Shown: in pieces, positions 61,576-64,000 of the stretch | How the letters are laid out: each line of letters opens with the position of its first letter | Numbering within the stretch: position 1 is the first letter of the stretch | NCBI GenBank assembly: GCA_002914845.1 | Contig: JXTC01000055.1 | Location: 62,001 to 126,000 of the forward strand | Source of the DNA: Trema orientale | Lineage: Eukaryota > Streptophyta > Magnoliopsida > Rosales > Cannabaceae | Direction of reading: 5' to 3' | DNA length: 64,000 bases | The notes under the pieces: generated by a model | What the model saw: only the letters and a program-made list of their open reading frames with translations | The model's database searches: none | Told to the model about the DNA's origin: nothing | Program-made: the position numbers and the translations under genes

Positions 61576-64000
61576 AATAAACCCGACTAAATAATTTATT
61601 TTATTTTATTTTTTTATGCAAAATAATTTTTTTTTCAAGGAACAAACTTGGATTTTCTAAAAATTTCGACATTATAACGGTCATTTTTTATCAAAACCCA
61701 AAAATATAATTTCCTACAGAAAACAGTTCTAAACAGTATATATGACACGCTAACCAGTGTGGCGTGCCTCTCAGACAGTTTATATTTCAAACCAGGTCAA
61801 AGTTTATATTTCAAACCAGGTCAAAATAGATATAAACACAATTTTTACAAATTATTTCACAAAATTCCATATTTATTAAAAATATGTAAATTTATAAATT
61901 AATTTAATTTTAGAATTAAGTAATCAAATTCCTATCTCAATTGAATGTCCAATTAGCATTACAGGGCTATGGAGAAAGTTTGGCGCCGTTTGGGTGTCGT
62001 TTATAGGGTCGGGCGACGTTTTTGAACCTCTGATCCCTTGGATTTTATTCAATTTTCAAACAGAGCGTCAAATTGAGAAACGAACTTCACCACTGATTTC
62101 AAGGCATCCAAAAACGCTAGATTAGACATATAATTTATCCAATTTGGGTCCGGGCCCCACGACATGCAGATCGAGGCAAATCTGAGCAGTTCGATTTTGT
62201 TTTTCGTGCCCGTTTCAAAACATAGTCAATATATATCTCATTTTTCACTATTTTCAATGTAGATTCCAAAAATGATAGTATTTTCTCAATCTAATAGTCT
62301 GATCAAAAATTTAACTCCGAAACTATTTACACACAAAACTGTCCAACGAAATTAAAATCAAACGGAGCAAAATTGAGTCACAAGACACCAACCACGAGAT
62401 TGACGAGTTCACGGTGACCGATTTTGCAGCGAACGGCGGCCGGAATCGACACCGGTGAGTAAAGATTTCCGCAGAGTTTTTTCCGTTTACTGGCGATTGC
62501 GGGCTCTGACAAGGCTGGGTCTGGTGGCGCGCTGATCGTCCGGCAACAAGCTTTCGTTTCTTGGTGATGGCGGGTATCAACAGCGGCGGAATAGGCTGCT
62601 GCGGTGGCTGGCCGGAATCGCCGTTTTTGGTGGGTTTTGGGGACTGGTTCGAAAAAGAAGGAAGAAATGCAGGGATTTAAGGGCAAATTTCAAAACTGCA
62701 GTGCCACGTGTCGAATTTTGAGAGATTGGGCACTATTTTACTTATTTACATTTTGACCCAAATTTTCAAATTTCTTAACATTTTTGCCCTTAAATAATTA
62801 CATTTCTGCCTCACTTTTTAAACTTTCTTTACGAATTTTCCCAAATGAACCTAGACCCGATTCCGTCTAAGTTCATCCAATAATTCGAATTTTCGTTTTT
62901 TGAAAAATTTGGGTCAAAAGACCACAATACCCTTATATAAGTTAAGGGATTTTACATAATCAGAAGAAAAACCATATGCGGGTTCATGGACTCTGTACCG
63001 TGGATAGAGCCCTAGCGCTACACTGTAAAACCCCTTATGATGCTAACCTGGTACTCATGTGTAATCCTATGATATGTATACTTTGAACTGATGCGTATAA
63101 ATAACCATGCAGTAATTTAAGTTCAAATGATGCTCTGGTTTTGTTATTTAAATTTTATAGAAAAATGACCAGCATAACGGCCCTCTTTTAATATATCCAA
63201 AAATAACTTGCGCTCAGAAAAGTCTAGAGCAATCCAATATATATCATTCAATCTAATTCCATCACAGATATCCAAAACAGTTCTAAAATCATGTTTGTCA
63301 TTATATGTAACATAAAGTAAGCTTTATACAAAACGATATAAAACAGAGTAATCGAATCCCTACCTCACTAAAATAGTGATACCACGTCATTGGAACCTCA
63401 AGGTGTCGTTGGACGATCATTCGGAGGGTCAGGAACTAATTCCAAGCTCTCAATCCCTCACTTGTGAAAAACCAACTCCTCAACAGAGCTTCAAAGCAAC
63501 AAACATATCTCTTCACTGAATTCCTAGCACCTAAAATAGCTAGGTTAGACATATAATTCGTCCAATTCAGGTCCAGGCCGAAATCGGACTTGTGGCACGC
63601 TAAACAAGGCAAAATTTAGGCCGTTCGATATCATTTTTCGTATCGATCATCAAACATAGTCAATATATATCAATCTTCACCATTTCACGAGTATATTCCA
63701 AAACTGACACGATCCAACGGTTCGATCAAAAAGTCAACTCCGAACTCAAAACTTCCATAAATAACCAACAATGACAACTTTTAATCTGGAAAAAATGGGG
63801 TCACGAAATATATACTTGGAGATTCCTCTCAACGATACGAATCCAATGAGCCCAAGAACACTCGTTAAAATGACCCGAAACGACGCTGGAAATTCAAAAA
63901 CTCCGGCGGCCAAAAATGGTGTTTTCTGGCGAACAGCTGCTCTGATGGCAGTGAAACGCCGATTGGTGGCTGCTGGTGGTACGGAGAGTTAACGCTGGGT
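61576..64000. repeat. Two diverged copies of an unidentified repeat, possibly LTRs
   Basis: About 61660-62480 and about 63165-63990 share landmarks in order: 'cataacgg' or 'ttataacgg', 'ctag(a/g)ttagacatataatt', 'aaacatagtcaatatatatc', 'gatcaaaaa', then GC-rich 'cggcggcc' DNA. The offset is about 1.5 kb. Both copies end in GC-rich DNA that gives short minus- or plus-strand ORFs without recognisable domains. TGTAAAACCCC near 63025 resembles a gypsy LTR start. The second copy runs off the window. 61781-61828 holds a 24-bp exact tandem duplication. Confidence 0.55.

Noticed and set aside
62323..62686. Minus-strand ORFs of 85 and 102 codons
   Set aside because: They lie in the GC-rich part of an unidentified repeat, have no recognisable domain, and the second repeat copy does not preserve the frame.

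Overview
This is nuclear DNA of a flowering plant, most likely a eudicot. It is strongly AT-rich, its genes are split by short GT-AG introns, and it is crowded with plant transposons: Tat-type and chromovirus-type Ty3/gypsy elements, an L1-type LINE, a tRNA-type SINE and several MITEs. The species cannot be named from the sequence. Two host genes can be supported. The first, at 18257-24242 (+), is a 13-exon WD40-repeat gene resembling Arabidopsis DSE1/TANMEI. The second, at 32441-34069 (+), is an intact single-exon secreted glyoxal/galactose-oxidase-like copper radical oxidase.

Layout. 1-774 is AT-rich flank. 775-16974 is a decayed Tat-lineage gypsy element read on the minus strand (gag, protease, RT, two RNase H domains, integrase). 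Between pol and its 3' LTR lies a plus-strand (antisense) ORF with its own TATA box and probable introns. This element was hit by a solo LTR (4842-6259, containing an assembly gap) and by a DNA transposon (8786-11618) that carries a piece of an HSP90 gene. 16975-18256 is the DSE1 upstream region. DSE1 intron 4 holds a long inverted repeat flanked by a duplicated splice acceptor.

24243-32440 is intergenic with a CACTA-type MITE upstream of the oxidase gene. After the oxidase come a SINE (34620-34961), a MITE (35037-35235) and a MULE-like element (35590-37647) that contains another MITE. 38713-45825 is a rearranged chromovirus-type element. 46632-59510 is an L1-type LINE whose ORF1 is interrupted by a second, internally deleted Tat element (47443-54714), itself interrupted by a solo LTR (51687-53353): three nested levels. 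59518-61575 is host-type spacer, and 61576-64000 holds two diverged copies of an unidentified repeat.

The spacer after DSE1 (about 24.3-28.0 kb) recurs in order and orientation after the oxidase gene (about 35.3-61.6 kb), broken up by the elements listed above. I infer an old tandem duplication whose unit contained the oxidase gene, so a second oxidase copy or its remnant may lie just beyond the right edge. No CRISPR array, rRNA or intact tRNA gene was seen, and I found no convincing new defence or metabolic system. The most interesting signals are the antisense spliced ORF, the intronic foldback with its potential 21-nt microexon, the nested insertions and the expanded duplication.
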